Assembly: GCF_003264365.1 (NCBI RefSeq)
Contig: NZ_PYAK01000006.1
Coordinates: 124,001-188,000 of the forward strand
Direction: 5' to 3'
Origin: Micromonospora noduli
GTDB lineage: Bacteria; Actinomycetota; Actinomycetes; Mycobacteriales; Micromonosporaceae
Length of the DNA stretch: 64,000 bases
The first letter of the stretch is position 1; each line of letters begins with the position of its first letter. Shown here in pieces: positions 42,565-51,109 of the stretch. The notes beneath the pieces were generated by a model, which did no database searches, was not told the DNA's origin, and worked only from the letters and a program-made list of their open reading frames with translations. The position numbers were made by a program, and so were the translations under genes.

Positions 42565-43050
42565 ATGAAGGTCTCAACAGCACTCTGCTCGGCGGCGCTC
42601 GGCGTGGGCCTCGGCACGCTCCTGCTGCCGGGCGCCGCACTGGCCGACACCACTGTGTCACCGGCCACCACTCCGGTCGGTGGGACCGTCGTGCTCACCG
42701 CGACGACCTGCAACCCGAAGTCGGGTGACGCCCTCTTCCGGGTCACCGGCCCCAACCGCGACCAGAACGTCCGATCCACCACGGCCGCCGCCGGCGGCGG
42801 GCTGAGCGCCGAACTCTTCACCGCCGGGTTCACCCTGGGCACGTACACGGTGGCGGCGACCTGCGGCGACGGCAGCTCGGCCGGCACCGCCACCTTCGCC
42901 GTCACCCCGATCGGCGGCGCGCCGGCCGGCTCCGGCGGCGACAACCGTGACACCGGCGCTCTCGCCGCCGGCGGCACGCTGCTCGGCACCGCCCTCGCCG
43001 GCGCGGTGATCCTGATCCGCCGGCGCCGTCCGGTGTCCACTGTCGCCTGA
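42565..43050 (+). CDS. Secreted surface protein with C-terminal membrane anchor
   Basis: A 161-residue protein. A signal peptide (ALCSAALGVGLGTLLLPGAALA) precedes a beta-rich domain of about 95 residues with two cysteines (TTCNPKSG and AATCGDGSS), a Gly/Ser linker, one C-terminal hydrophobic helix and a basic RRRRP tail. It lacks an LPxTG-like motif. GAGGGAAG precedes the ATG. It lies 86 bp before a class F sortase, and a strong hairpin separates the two. Function unknown. Confidence 0.78.
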   Translation: MKVSTALCSAALGVGLGTLLLPGAALADTTVSPATTPVGGTVVLTATTCNPKSGDALFRVTGPNRDQNVRSTTAAAGGGLSAELFTAGFTLGTYTVAATCGDGSSAGTATFAVTPIGGAPAGSGGDNRDTGALAAGGTLLGTALAGAVILIRRRRPVSTVA

Positions 43051-43075
43051 TCGGCGACCGTTCCATCCCTGAGAC

Positions 43076-43110
43076 GGGTGCCCGCGCCGGTGACACCGGT
43101 GCGGGCACCC
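43076..43110 (+). terminator. Strong hairpin between surface protein and sortase genes
   Basis: GGGTGCCCGC (43076-43085) pairs with GCGGGCACCC (43101-43110), and inside it CCGGTG pairs with CACCGG around a single A, so nearly all 35 bases are paired. It may end the first transcript or reduce read-through into the sortase gene. Confidence 0.6.
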
Positions 43111-43136
43111 CGACGATCCGGTACGGAGGTGCACAC

Positions 43137-43748
43137 GTGCGGTGGCGGCGGACCCTACCGGCAGCGGTCGCCCTGCTCGGCGTGACCGGGCTCGGGCTGA
43201 TCACCGTGGGCCTCACCGCCGACCCGGCGCGGCCACCACGACCGTCGGCCGACGCGCCGGCCCGCACCCACCCCGCACCGGACCTGGCGCCGCTGCCACC
43301 CGCCGCGCCGGTCCGGGTGCAGATCCCCGCCATCGACGTACGCGCCGACATCGTCCCCGTCGGCGCCGACGCCGCCGGGGTGCTGGAGGTGCCACCGCTG
43401 GACCGGCCCACCCTCGCCGGCTGGTACCGGCACGGGGTCAGCCCCGGTGAGACCGGCAACGCCGTCCTGGTGGGACACGTCGACGCACCGTCCGGCCCGG
43501 CGGTCTTCTTCGACCTCGGTCGGCTCCGCGCCGGGCAGCAGGTACAGGTCACCCGCGCCGACGCACGGGTCGCCACGTTCACAGTGGACGACGTCCGGGC
43601 GTACCCCAAGGAGCACTTCCCGACCACCCTGGTCTACGGCCCGGCGGACGCCGCCGGGCTGCGCCTCATCACCTGCGGCGGCCGGTTCGACGCCGCCACC
43701 GGCAACTACGTCGACAACGTCGTCGTCTTCGCCACCCGCACCGCCTGA
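43137..43748 (+). CDS. Class F sortase
   Basis: A 203-residue enzyme with an N-terminal membrane helix (about 8-26), a Pro-rich linker, and a sortase barrel: VRVQIPAIDVRADIVPVG, LVGHVDAPSGPAVFFDLG with the catalytic His, LRLITCGG with the catalytic Cys and a late Arg region (GRFDAATGNYVDNVVVFA). Class F enzymes are common in actinobacteria and join proteins to other molecules at the cell surface. The GTG start has GGAGG seven bases upstream. The preceding surface protein has no sorting motif. Confidence 0.88.
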   Translation: MRWRRTLPAAVALLGVTGLGLITVGLTADPARPPRPSADAPARTHPAPDLAPLPPAAPVRVQIPAIDVRADIVPVGADAAGVLEVPPLDRPTLAGWYRHGVSPGETGNAVLVGHVDAPSGPAVFFDLGRLRAGQQVQVTRADARVATFTVDDVRAYPKEHFPTTLVYGPADAAGLRLITCGGRFDAATGNYVDNVVVFATRTA

Positions 43749-43867
43749 GCCGCGCCGCCCGCCTGAAACCGGACCGCTCGCCTGAGCCGTGCCGCAGGCC
43801 CCAGCCGCCCGCACCGCCCGAGCCGCCTCCCCGCTGTCGGGAGCCGGACCCCGCTCGGCAGAATGCG

Positions 43868-45019
43868 ATGGCACCATCCCCTGATCGGGACGGTACGCCG
43901 GCGACGGGGAGGCACGCGGTGGATCAGCGACCGGTACGGGACCGGACCGGTCGAGGCGTACGCGCCCTGGCCCGGCGACTGCTCGGACGGGTCGAGGGCG
44001 ACTCCCCCACCCCCCGCCGGTCCAACCCGGACGCCGTGGTCGACTGCGCCGTCTACGTCAACGGCCGGCGAGAACCCGGTCAACCGCACTACGCCGACGC
44101 GTACGCCCGGGCGCGACACGGCCGCGACGCCTTCGTGTGGCTGGGACTGCACGATCCCGGCCCGGCGGTGCTCGCCGCGGTCGGCCAGACCTTCGGCCTC
44201 GACGAGCTGACCGTCGAACAGGCGCTCGCCGACGGGCACCGGCCCACCGTCCAGCGCCACGGGCCGGTCACGCTGCTGGTCCTGCGCACCGCCGGGTACG
44301 TAGAGCACGACGAGCTGACCGACACCTCCGAGGTGATCGACACCGGGGACGTCATGGTGCTGCTCGGTGACCGCTTCGCCATCACGGTGCGACACGGCGC
44401 CGCCGGGGCGCTGCGCAGCGTCCGCGCCGACATCGAGCGCCGCCCCACGCTGCTGGCCGCCGGACCGTGGGCGGTGGCGTACGCGGTCTGCGCCCGCATG
44501 GTCGACTCCTACCTGGAGGTGGCCGGGCACGTGGAACGGGACCTGGAGCGCGTCGAGGAGGCGGTGTTCGCCCGCGACCGCACGACCGACATCCAGCACA
44601 TCTACCAGCTCAAACGCGAGGTGGTGGAGTTCAAGCGGGCGGTCCTGCCATTGCAGGCACCGATGCGTACGCTGCTCGAACCCGACGGCCCGCCCCGCGC
44701 CCTGCACCGCTGGTTCGTCGACGTCGACGGCCGGCTGAGCCGGGCGGTGGATCGGGTGGCCGCGTACGACGACCTGCTCACCTCGATCGTCCAGTCGCGA
44801 CTGGCGCAGCTCGCCGTCGAGCAGAACAACGACATGCGCAAGATCGCCGCCTGGGCTGCCATCGCGGCCACCCAGACTGGCATCGCCGGCATCTACGGCA
44901 TGAACTTCAATCACATGCCCGAGCTGGCCTGGCGCTACGGCTACGCCGGGGCCCTCACCCTGATGGCGGCGGCGGCCCTGTTCCTGTACCGGCTGTTCCG
45001 CCGCTCCGGCTGGCTGTGA
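43868..45019 (+). CDS. corA: CorA-type magnesium/cobalt transporter
   Basis: A 383-residue membrane protein. A cytoplasmic domain with long helices (LERVEEAVFARDRTTDIQHI, QLKREVVEFKRAVLPL) leads to two C-terminal membrane helices. Between them is YGMNFNHMPEL, the GMN motif that forms the ion filter. CorA forms pentamers for Mg2+, Co2+ or Ni2+ uptake. The N-terminal 45 residues are Arg-rich and look disordered. It is convergent with the hydrolase at 45039. Confidence 0.9.
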   Translation: MAPSPDRDGTPATGRHAVDQRPVRDRTGRGVRALARRLLGRVEGDSPTPRRSNPDAVVDCAVYVNGRREPGQPHYADAYARARHGRDAFVWLGLHDPGPAVLAAVGQTFGLDELTVEQALADGHRPTVQRHGPVTLLVLRTAGYVEHDELTDTSEVIDTGDVMVLLGDRFAITVRHGAAGALRSVRADIERRPTLLAAGPWAVAYAVCARMVDSYLEVAGHVERDLERVEEAVFARDRTTDIQHIYQLKREVVEFKRAVLPLQAPMRTLLEPDGPPRALHRWFVDVDGRLSRAVDRVAAYDDLLTSIVQSRLAQLAVEQNNDMRKIAAWAAIAATQTGIAGIYGMNFNHMPELAWRYGYAGALTLMAAAALFLYRLFRRSGWL

Positions 45020-45038
45020 ACCCTCGCCGACGGGCTGT

Positions 45039-45749
45039 TCAGCGGCGCGCGGAGAGGAAGGCGCGGATGTGGTCGCGGGGTTTGTCGGTCAACTCGGGGC
45101 CGTGGGTGAAGGCCGCCAGGTCGTAATCCAACTCGCCGAGGACGTGCGCGGTCTCCCGGGTCATCTGGAAGTCGCTGCACAGCCACTTCATCGGCCACCG
45201 GACGCCGAGCACGTTGAACAACGCGTCCCCGGTGATCAGCAGGCGGGTCGGCTCGTGCAGCAGCGACACATGCCCGGGCGAGTGCCCGGGGGTGTGCACC
45301 ACCCGCAGGCCACCACCGACGTCGAGCAGGTCCCCGTCGGCCAGCGGCTGCGCCACCTCGACTGCCGGAAACCGGCCGCTGTTGAGCCGGGCGAAGAGCC
45401 GCCCGCCGGTCACGGTCGGGTCGCTGACGGGCGCGCGGCCCGCTTCCGCGTACGGCAGGTCGGCGGCGTGCGCCGCGACCGGCGCGCCGGTGCGGCGGGC
45501 CAGCTCCGCCGCTCCGCCGGCATGATCGGGGTGCGCGTGGGTGAGCACGATCCGGGTGACGTCCGCCGGCGCCTTGCCGATCGCCGCGAGCCCGCGCACG
45601 ATCCGGGCCGGCGCCTTGGCCAGCCCGCAGTCGACAAGCGTGACACTGCCGTCGTCGTCAACGAAGGCGTACGAGTTGACGGCCGAGCGGCCCACCGTCG
45701 GGATACGCCAGACGTTCGGGGCCAGTGGCACCGCAGGGGCTCGCGTCAT
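45039..45749 (-). CDS. Metallo-beta-lactamase-fold hydrolase
   Basis: A 236-residue protein with [29 protein letters not shown] and LLITGDALF, the zinc-binding motifs of glyoxalase II-like hydrolases. It begins VWRIPTVGRSAVNSYAFVDDDGSVTLVDCG-like and ends DYDLAAFTHGPELTDKPRD. Substrate unknown. It is divergent from the SGNH hydrolase at 45835 and convergent with corA. Confidence 0.85.
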   Translation of the reverse strand: MTRAPAVPLAPNVWRIPTVGRSAVNSYAFVDDDGSVTLVDCGLAKAPARIVRGLAAIGKAPADVTRIVLTHAHPDHAGGAAELARRTGAPVAAHAADLPYAEAGRAPVSDPTVTGGRLFARLNSGRFPAVEVAQPLADGDLLDVGGGLRVVHTPGHSPGHVSLLHEPTRLLITGDALFNVLGVRWPMKWLCSDFQMTRETAHVLGELDYDLAAFTHGPELTDKPRDHIRAFLSARR

Positions 45750-45834
45750 GTCGCGAGTCTAGGAGCGATCGTCAACTGTCGTTCTCGACCGACCGGCGGC
45801 CCGCCTGGGTTGACGGAGCGCTAACCTCGCGCGG

Positions 45835-46605
45835 GTGATGTGGCAGCGGTACGTGGCGATCGGCGACAGCACCACCGAAGGGCTCGACGACCCGGACGGC
45901 GCCGGCGGCTACCGGGGCTGGGCCGACCGGTTCGCCCTGGCGGTGGCCCGTGCCCAAGGGGGTCTGGAATACGCGAACCTGGCCATCCGTGGCCGGACCA
46001 CCGCGCTGATCCGGGCCGAGCAGCTCCAGCCCGCCCTCGACCTGGCCCCCGACCTGGCCACCGTGGTCGCCGGCATGAACGACGTGCTGCGCCCCTCCTT
46101 CGACGCGGACCAGGTCGCCGGGGATGTGGCGGCGATGCAGCAGGCACTGGTCGAGCAGGGTGCCACGGTGCTGACCTTCACGATGCCGGATCCGGCACCC
46201 GTCATGCCGCTGGCCCGGCCGCTCCGTGGTCGCATGCTGGCGCTCAACGAGGCGCTGCGGGCCGCCACCGCACGGACCGGCGCCACCCTCCTCGACCTGG
46301 GCGCGCACCCGGTCTCCTCGGATCCCCGGCTGTGGAGCGACGACCGGCTGCACGCCAACAGCGCCGGGCACGAGCGCATCGCCGCCGCACTGGCGTACAC
46401 GGCGGGTCTGCCCGGGTTCGACGACTCCTGGACGCGGCCGTTGCCGCCGGCACCCCGGCGCCGCCGCGGCGAGGTGTTCGGCGCCGAGCTGGCCTGGACC
46501 CGCCGGCACCTGCTGCCCTGGATCGCCCGGCACCTACGCGGCCGCTCGTCGGGCGACGACCGGGTGGCCAAGCGGCCGGTGCCGCTGCCGGTGCCGCTCG
46601 ACTAG
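45835..46605 (+). CDS. SGNH/GDSL-type esterase
   Basis: A 256-residue hydrolase. AIGDSTTEG holds the nucleophile Ser (block I), LAIRGRT the Gly block, VVAGMNDVL the Asn block, and DDRLHANSAGHERIA the Asp-x-x-His block. No signal peptide is present, so it acts inside the cell, or as an acyl-ester hydrolase near the membrane. The C-terminal 70 residues are basic with WTRRHLLPWIARHLRGR, unusual for the family. Start at GTG 45835, followed by ATG at 45838. Confidence 0.85.
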   Translation: MMWQRYVAIGDSTTEGLDDPDGAGGYRGWADRFALAVARAQGGLEYANLAIRGRTTALIRAEQLQPALDLAPDLATVVAGMNDVLRPSFDADQVAGDVAAMQQALVEQGATVLTFTMPDPAPVMPLARPLRGRMLALNEALRAATARTGATLLDLGAHPVSSDPRLWSDDRLHANSAGHERIAAALAYTAGLPGFDDSWTRPLPPAPRRRRGEVFGAELAWTRRHLLPWIARHLRGRSSGDDRVAKRPVPLPVPLD

Positions 46606-46629
46606 GTCGGGTGCGGCAGGATTAGCGAC

Positions 46630-47046
46630 GTGGGTAAGGGTGCGGGACGTCGGCGGGCGAATGCGACGACGGGACGGGTGTGCCCGTGCGGCTCCGGCCG
46701 GGCGTACGCGGACTGCTGCGCGCCGGCGCACGGCGGCGACACCCCGGCGACGGCCGAGGCGTTGATGCGCTCCCGGTTCAGCGCCTTCGCCCTCGGCGAC
46801 TCCGGTTACCTGCTGCGCAGCTGGCACTCCTCGACCCGACCCGCCTCCCTGGAGCTCGACCCGGGGCAGCGGTGGACCCGACTGGAGATCGTGGAGACCG
46901 AGCGGGGCGGCCTGCTCGACACCGCCGGCACGGTGACCTTCCACGCCCACTACCGGGACGCGGGCCGGCCCGGCACGTTGACCGAACACAGCCGGTTCGT
47001 CCGCGAGAACGGCCGGTGGGTCTACCTCGACGGTGACCAACCCTGA
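46630..47046 (+). CDS. YchJ/UPF0225 family protein
   Basis: A 138-residue protein. An N-terminal SEC-C-type zinc motif CPCGSGRAYADCC leads into an NTF2-like domain (RSRFSAFALGDSGYLLRSWH, and FHAHYRDAGRPGTLTEHSRFVRENGRWVYLDG). This matches E. coli YchJ. Function unknown. It follows the esterase by 24 bp. It starts at GTG; no strong ribosome site is visible. Confidence 0.88.
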   Translation: MGKGAGRRRANATTGRVCPCGSGRAYADCCAPAHGGDTPATAEALMRSRFSAFALGDSGYLLRSWHSSTRPASLELDPGQRWTRLEIVETERGGLLDTAGTVTFHAHYRDAGRPGTLTEHSRFVRENGRWVYLDGDQP

Positions 47047-47236
47047 CGGCGCTGTTTGGGCGTAGGATGACGTCGGCGTAGTCCTGCGCCGCACCTCCCT
47101 CCCGGCGCTCACGCCGCCGGCAACGCGGAGGCAAAGGGGGCCTTGAGCCCTCGGGACGTGGTGCCACATGCCCCACTCCGGCGGGGTCGGCGGGAGCGTG
47201 AGTCCCGGTGACCGTGCCGTTGACCGGGAGCATGTG

Positions 47237-47962
47237 ATGACCACCCAGAGATCGTTCAAGGCCCGGGTTCGAGCCCGGATGGAGAAGACCGGCGAGAGTT
47301 ACACCACCGCCCGCCGGCACCTGATCAATCGGGCCGCCGAGCCGGCGTCCACCGCCGCGTCCCCGCCAGCGCCTACCGAACCGACCGCCGCGGCTGCCGT
47401 GGCGCAGACCGAGCGGATCGCCGACGATCTGATCCGCGCCCGGACCGGCCGCGGCTGGGACGAGTGGTTCGCAGTGCTCGACGCCGCGTCCGCCACCGAG
47501 TGGACGCACACCCGGATCGCCCGTCACCTGGCCACCGAACACGAGGTGCCGGGCTGGTGGGCGCAGACCATCACCGTCGGGTACGAGCAGTCACGCGGCC
47601 TGCGTGCGCCGGGTCAACGACGCGGCGGTGGCTTCGAGGCCAGCGCGAGCCGGACGGTGGCCGTGCCGGCGCTGCGGTTGTTCGAGGCGTTCGCCGACGA
47701 GACGGCACGCGCCCGCTGGCTGCCCGACGTCGAGGTGCGCGTCCGCACCGCCACCGCGCCGCGCATCTTCCGGGCCGACTGGGCCGGTGGCCCCACCCGG
47801 ATCGTGGTCGGCATCGACGCTGTCGGCGAGTCAAAGGCCCGGGTCAACGTCCTGCACGAGAAGCTGACCGGAGCCGAGCAGGCCGCGGAGCTCAAGGCGT
47901 ACTGGCGGGACCGGCTCGCCGCACTGAAGGTGTTGTTCGAAACGGACGGAGACCACCGATGA
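47237..47962 (+). CDS. DUF4287-type helical domain plus SRPBCC-like domain
   Basis: A 241-residue protein. The N-terminal FKARVRARMEKTGESYTTARRHLI resembles the helical segment in DUF4287/DUF5655-type proteins. The central helices include GRGWDEWFAVLDAA and HTRIARHLATEHEVPGWWAQTITVGYEQ. From about residue 145 a START/SRPBCC-like domain begins (TVAVPALRLFEAFADETARARWLPD). Ligand unknown. It overlaps the following glyoxalase-fold gene by four bases. The 190 bp upstream hold no clear feature. Confidence 0.78.
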   Translation: MTTQRSFKARVRARMEKTGESYTTARRHLINRAAEPASTAASPPAPTEPTAAAAVAQTERIADDLIRARTGRGWDEWFAVLDAASATEWTHTRIARHLATEHEVPGWWAQTITVGYEQSRGLRAPGQRRGGGFEASASRTVAVPALRLFEAFADETARARWLPDVEVRVRTATAPRIFRADWAGGPTRIVVGIDAVGESKARVNVLHEKLTGAEQAAELKAYWRDRLAALKVLFETDGDHR

Positions 47963-48345
47963 CCATGACATTCATCAACCTGCCGGTGCGCGACCTGACC
48001 ACCGCCACCGAGTTCTACCGGGCGATCGGCTTCACCAGCGACCAGGCCGAGCCGGACGGCGACAGCATGGTGCTCACCATCTCCGACACCACCCGGCTGG
48101 TGCTGCACCTCCGCTCGGGCTTCGAGGCGTACACCGGGGTCGCCACGACGGACACGGCGACCAGCCGGGAGGTCATCGTCGGGCTGTCGGCGTCCAGCCG
48201 AGGGCAGGTCGACGAACTGGTCGACCAGGCGGCGGTCGCCGGCGGGGAGTCGCTCGGGCCGGGAATGGCCAACGGGCCGATGTACATGCGTGGCTTCCGC
48301 GACCTCGACGGCCACCAGTGGTCGTTCCTGCACATGGCCCGCTGA
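47959..48345 (+). CDS. VOC (glyoxalase-fold) protein
   Basis: A 128-residue protein: FINLPVRDLTTATEFYRAIGF opens the first module and GFRDLDGHQWSFLHM closes the second, typical of the PhnB/extradiol-like VOC group. Its ATG overlaps the stop of the previous gene, so both are made together. Function unknown. It is convergent with the MFS gene at 48392, with a terminator between. Confidence 0.82.
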   Translation: MTMTFINLPVRDLTTATEFYRAIGFTSDQAEPDGDSMVLTISDTTRLVLHLRSGFEAYTGVATTDTATSREVIVGLSASSRGQVDELVDQAAVAGGESLGPGMANGPMYMRGFRDLDGHQWSFLHMAR

Positions 48346-48351
48346 CAGTGC

Positions 48352-48387
48352 GGCCCGGCGGCGGCCCGAAAAGGCCGCCGCCGGGCC
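48352..48387. terminator. Bidirectional terminator between convergent genes
   Basis: Perfect 15-bp GC arms (48352-48366 and 48373-48387, GGCCCGGCGGCGGCC) enclose CGAAAA. It fills the 46-bp gap between the stops at 48345 and 48392. Confidence 0.8.
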
Positions 48388-48391
48388 CCGG

Positions 48392-49729
48392 TCAGTCCGG
48401 GCCGCCCGGCACGACCGCGACCACGCCGGCGGGCACGGCCGTCCGGCGCCGACGGGTCAGCAGCACCAGCGCCACCACGACGTACGCCCCGGCGGTCAGC
48501 GCGAACGCCACCGCGTTGCCGGCCGCCGTGGCGAGCAGACCGTAGCCGGCGTACGTCACGATGATCAGCACGTCGGTGGCCATCCCGGCCAGGGAGGTGA
48601 CGGTGGCGCGGCTGGTGCCGGTGATCCGGGCCTGGAGCCGCGCGTCGGCCAGCACGGTGGCCAACTGCGCGGCGCCGAAGGCCACCGCGAGCAGCACGAA
48701 CCCCGCCGGATGCCGAAGCAGGGCACCTGCGGCCAGCGCGACGCCGACCAGCGCCAGCAGCGCGGCGTAGCCTCGGCTGCCCAGCCGCTCCCCCGCCGGG
48801 GCGAGCAGCCCGCCGACTGTCACTCCGGCCCAGAGCAGCAGCAACAACAGGGGCACGGCCTGCGCCCCGACGCCGGTGTCCAGGGCCAGCAGCGGGGTGT
48901 ACTCGTCCAGGGCACCCCAGTCGGCGGCGACCACGGCCACCAGCAGCACGGCGGCCCGTACCGGCGGACGGGTGCGGACCTGTGACACTCCGGCCCGCAG
49001 CGTGTCCCACCACCCCAGGTCACCATCGTCGTCCGGGCTCGCGGGCGGGGCGGTGTCCAGCTCGTCCGGCCGGGATGGTGCGGCGCCCGCCGGCCGGGCG
49101 GCCATCGCCGGCTCCGCGACCGGAACGCGTACGGCGGCGGGCGCGCGGTGTTCCGGGAAGCGGGTGGCGACGATCGTGGCGAGCAGGCAGGCGAGCACGC
49201 TGGCCGCGCCGACCACCGGGTACCCGCCGACGGCGAGCACCGGGCCGGCGAGCACTCCGGAGACCACCACGCCCAGCACGCCCGCCGTCCGCGCCCGCCC
49301 GAGCACCCGGGCGTACCGGCCGACAGCGCCGAGCCGGTCCAACTCGGTCCAGACCAGGGCCTCCAGCGCACCGGAGACCAGTGCGCCACCGGCGCCCCAG
49401 AGCAGGAAGCCGACTGCGAAGGCCGGGTACGACGGCAGCAGCACCCAGAGCGCGAAACCGGCTGCGGCCACCAGCGGGGCGAGGCACAGCAGCAGCCGGC
49501 GGGACAGCACGTCGGCCCAGGCGCCGGAGGGCACCTCGAACAGGATGCCGGCGGCGGACCAGATGACGAAGAGCGACGCGATCTGCCCCACCGACAGCCC
49601 GGTGTCGGCGAAGAACACCACGTACAGCGGGTAGAGCAGGACGAGGTCACTGAGGAACGCGTACCCGTAGAGGGTCGCCGTCAACTGACGGACCGCCGGC
49701 TCGGGCACACGCGAAGCGATGGGGGTCAT
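48392..49729 (-). CDS. Major facilitator superfamily transporter
   Basis: A 445-residue membrane protein with about 12 hydrophobic segments. The ADVLSRRLLLCLAPLVAA loop 2-3 and a long central cytoplasmic loop (about 195-245, rich in Pro, Ala and Asp) divide the two halves. No substrate can be inferred and no regulator is adjacent. It starts at ATG 49729; upstream is a 264-bp gap with short GGGTGAGCGAGGCG direct repeats (49899-49912, 49917-49930). Confidence 0.85.
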   Translation of the reverse strand: MTPIASRVPEPAVRQLTATLYGYAFLSDLVLLYPLYVVFFADTGLSVGQIASLFVIWSAAGILFEVPSGAWADVLSRRLLLCLAPLVAAAGFALWVLLPSYPAFAVGFLLWGAGGALVSGALEALVWTELDRLGAVGRYARVLGRARTAGVLGVVVSGVLAGPVLAVGGYPVVGAASVLACLLATIVATRFPEHRAPAAVRVPVAEPAMAARPAGAAPSRPDELDTAPPASPDDDGDLGWWDTLRAGVSQVRTRPPVRAAVLLVAVVAADWGALDEYTPLLALDTGVGAQAVPLLLLLLWAGVTVGGLLAPAGERLGSRGYAALLALVGVALAAGALLRHPAGFVLLAVAFGAAQLATVLADARLQARITGTSRATVTSLAGMATDVLIIVTYAGYGLLATAAGNAVAFALTAGAYVVVALVLLTRRRRTAVPAGVVAVVPGGPD

Positions 49730-49945
49730 GGGGCCTTCCCGTGGGAGTGGAGACGGACACCGGACGTGCGGTGCCCGTGGTGGCCCACGGGATCGGCCGA
49801 CGCTGCTGGATCAATGTCGCCAGGTCATGCCCGCGATGCTAGACAACCGACGCGGCCGCGGCCAGCGCTTTCGGCGTGCCGGGAAGCGCGACCGTGCCGG
49901 GTGAGCGAGGCGTGGCGGGTGAGCGAGGCGGGGCGCACGACGAGG

Positions 49946-49978
49946 GGCGGGGCGGGACCAGATCGATCCCGCCCCGCC
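49946..49978 (-). terminator. Terminator after channel-like gene
   Basis: GGCGGGGCGGGA (49946-49957) and its complement (49967-49978) form a perfect 12-bp stem with a CCAGATCGA loop, 16 bp beyond the stop of the leftward gene at 49994. Confidence 0.65.
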
Positions 49979-49993
49979 GCCGTACCGCTGGTG

Positions 49994-51109
49994 TCAGCGC
50001 CGGTCGACCGGCGGAATGACAGTGGTGGTCTCACTGTCGTCGCTGGTGCGCTGCCCGGGCACCGAGCGATCGGTGCCGCCCGTGACCACCTGGGTGGCGT
50101 CCGGGTCGGCGCCGGCGCCCACCACCTGCGTGACGTCCGAGTCGGTCGAGCCGCTGACCACCTGGGTCGTGTCGTCGGTCGCGGAGGGCCGGGCCGGCGT
50201 CGGCGTAACCTCGTCGACGGCGCTGCGATTGACCACCTGGGTGGCGTCGGAGCTGACCGGGAAGTGGACGACCTGGGTGGCCTCCGGGTCGGTGGGCCGG
50301 GTCACCACCTGGGTGGCGTCGGCGTCGGCCGGCCGGGGCACCACCTGGGTGGCCTCCGCGCCGCTGGTGGTGGTGGCCGACCGGCGGGCCAGCTCGGCCT
50401 CGGCGTCGCGGCGACCGGCCCGGTACGCCTGGGCGTGCTCGGCGATCAGCTGCGACTCCTGCTCGGCGCGGGTCAGCCACGACTCCCACCGACTCTGCAT
50501 CGGACGGATCAGACCGCCGCCGACACCGACGACGAGGATGCCGCCGATCGTGGCCAGCACGGCGATCAGCACGGGAGTGGTGACCGCGGTGGCCACACCG
50601 ATCTGGTTCAGCGCCGCGATGACACCGAGGCCGAGGATGAACACCGAGGCGATGGTGGCCAGCACCCGGCCGTACGACAGGCCGCCGAGCGCGCCACTGA
50701 TGATGTCCTTGACCGCGTTGGCGATGGCGGCGGCGACCACGACGATGACGATCGCGACGAAGGCGCGGGGCAGCCACGAGATCACCGCGCCGAGCAGGTC
50801 GGAGATCGGGTTCGGGCCCCAGATGCCGAAGGCGAGCTGAAGGGTGAACAGCAGCACCGCGTAGTAGACGAGCTTCGCGACGATGTCACTGGCGTCGTAC
50901 CGGGAGCGGCTCAACGCACGGCGGATGCCGCCGCGTTCGACGGCGCGGTCGAAGCCGACCCGTTCGAGGACCTTCTCCACGATCTTCAGTACGGCCTTGG
51001 CGATCAGCCATCCGGCCACCAGGATCGCCAGGAAGGCGACGGCCTTGGGCAGGAAGAGCATCACCGAGCGGAGAGCGTCGCCCACCGCGTCGCTGACGTT
51101 GTCACTCAT
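49994..51109 (-). CDS. CmpX-type mechanosensitive-channel-like protein with TQVV-repeat tail
   Basis: A 371-residue protein. Residues about 15-200 contain four or five hydrophobic helices with the conserved TM-helix repeat (AVAFLAILVAGWLIAKAV, AIVIVVVAAAIANAVKDII, GLGVIAALNQIGVATAVT), as in CmpX/MscS relatives. From residue 250 the cytoplasmic tail repeats (D/E)(A/V/T)TQVV at 254, 266, 278, 290, 314, 327 and 339. The first four are exactly 12 residues apart. AAGGAA precedes the ATG. The Thr may be phosphorylated by Ser/Thr kinases and read by FHA domains; this is inferred from motif shape. Confidence 0.82.
   Translation of the reverse strand: MSDNVSDAVGDALRSVMLFLPKAVAFLAILVAGWLIAKAVLKIVEKVLERVGFDRAVERGGIRRALSRSRYDASDIVAKLVYYAVLLFTLQLAFGIWGPNPISDLLGAVISWLPRAFVAIVIVVVAAAIANAVKDIISGALGGLSYGRVLATIASVFILGLGVIAALNQIGVATAVTTPVLIAVLATIGGILVVGVGGGLIRPMQSRWESWLTRAEQESQLIAEHAQAYRAGRRDAEAELARRSATTTSGAEATQVVPRPADADATQVVTRPTDPEATQVVHFPVSSDATQVVNRSAVDEVTPTPARPSATDDTTQVVSGSTDSDVTQVVGAGADPDATQVVTGGTDRSVPGQRTSDDSETTTVIPPVDRR

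Noticed and set aside
42565..43050. LPxTG-type sortase substrate
   Set aside because: The layout fits, but no LPxTG, LAxTG or similar pentapeptide is present before the anchor helix.
50090..50365. Regular 36-bp direct repeats resembling a CRISPR array
   Set aside because: They are in frame inside the channel-like protein gene and encode the TQVV units; there are no spacers of independent sequence and no cas genes.
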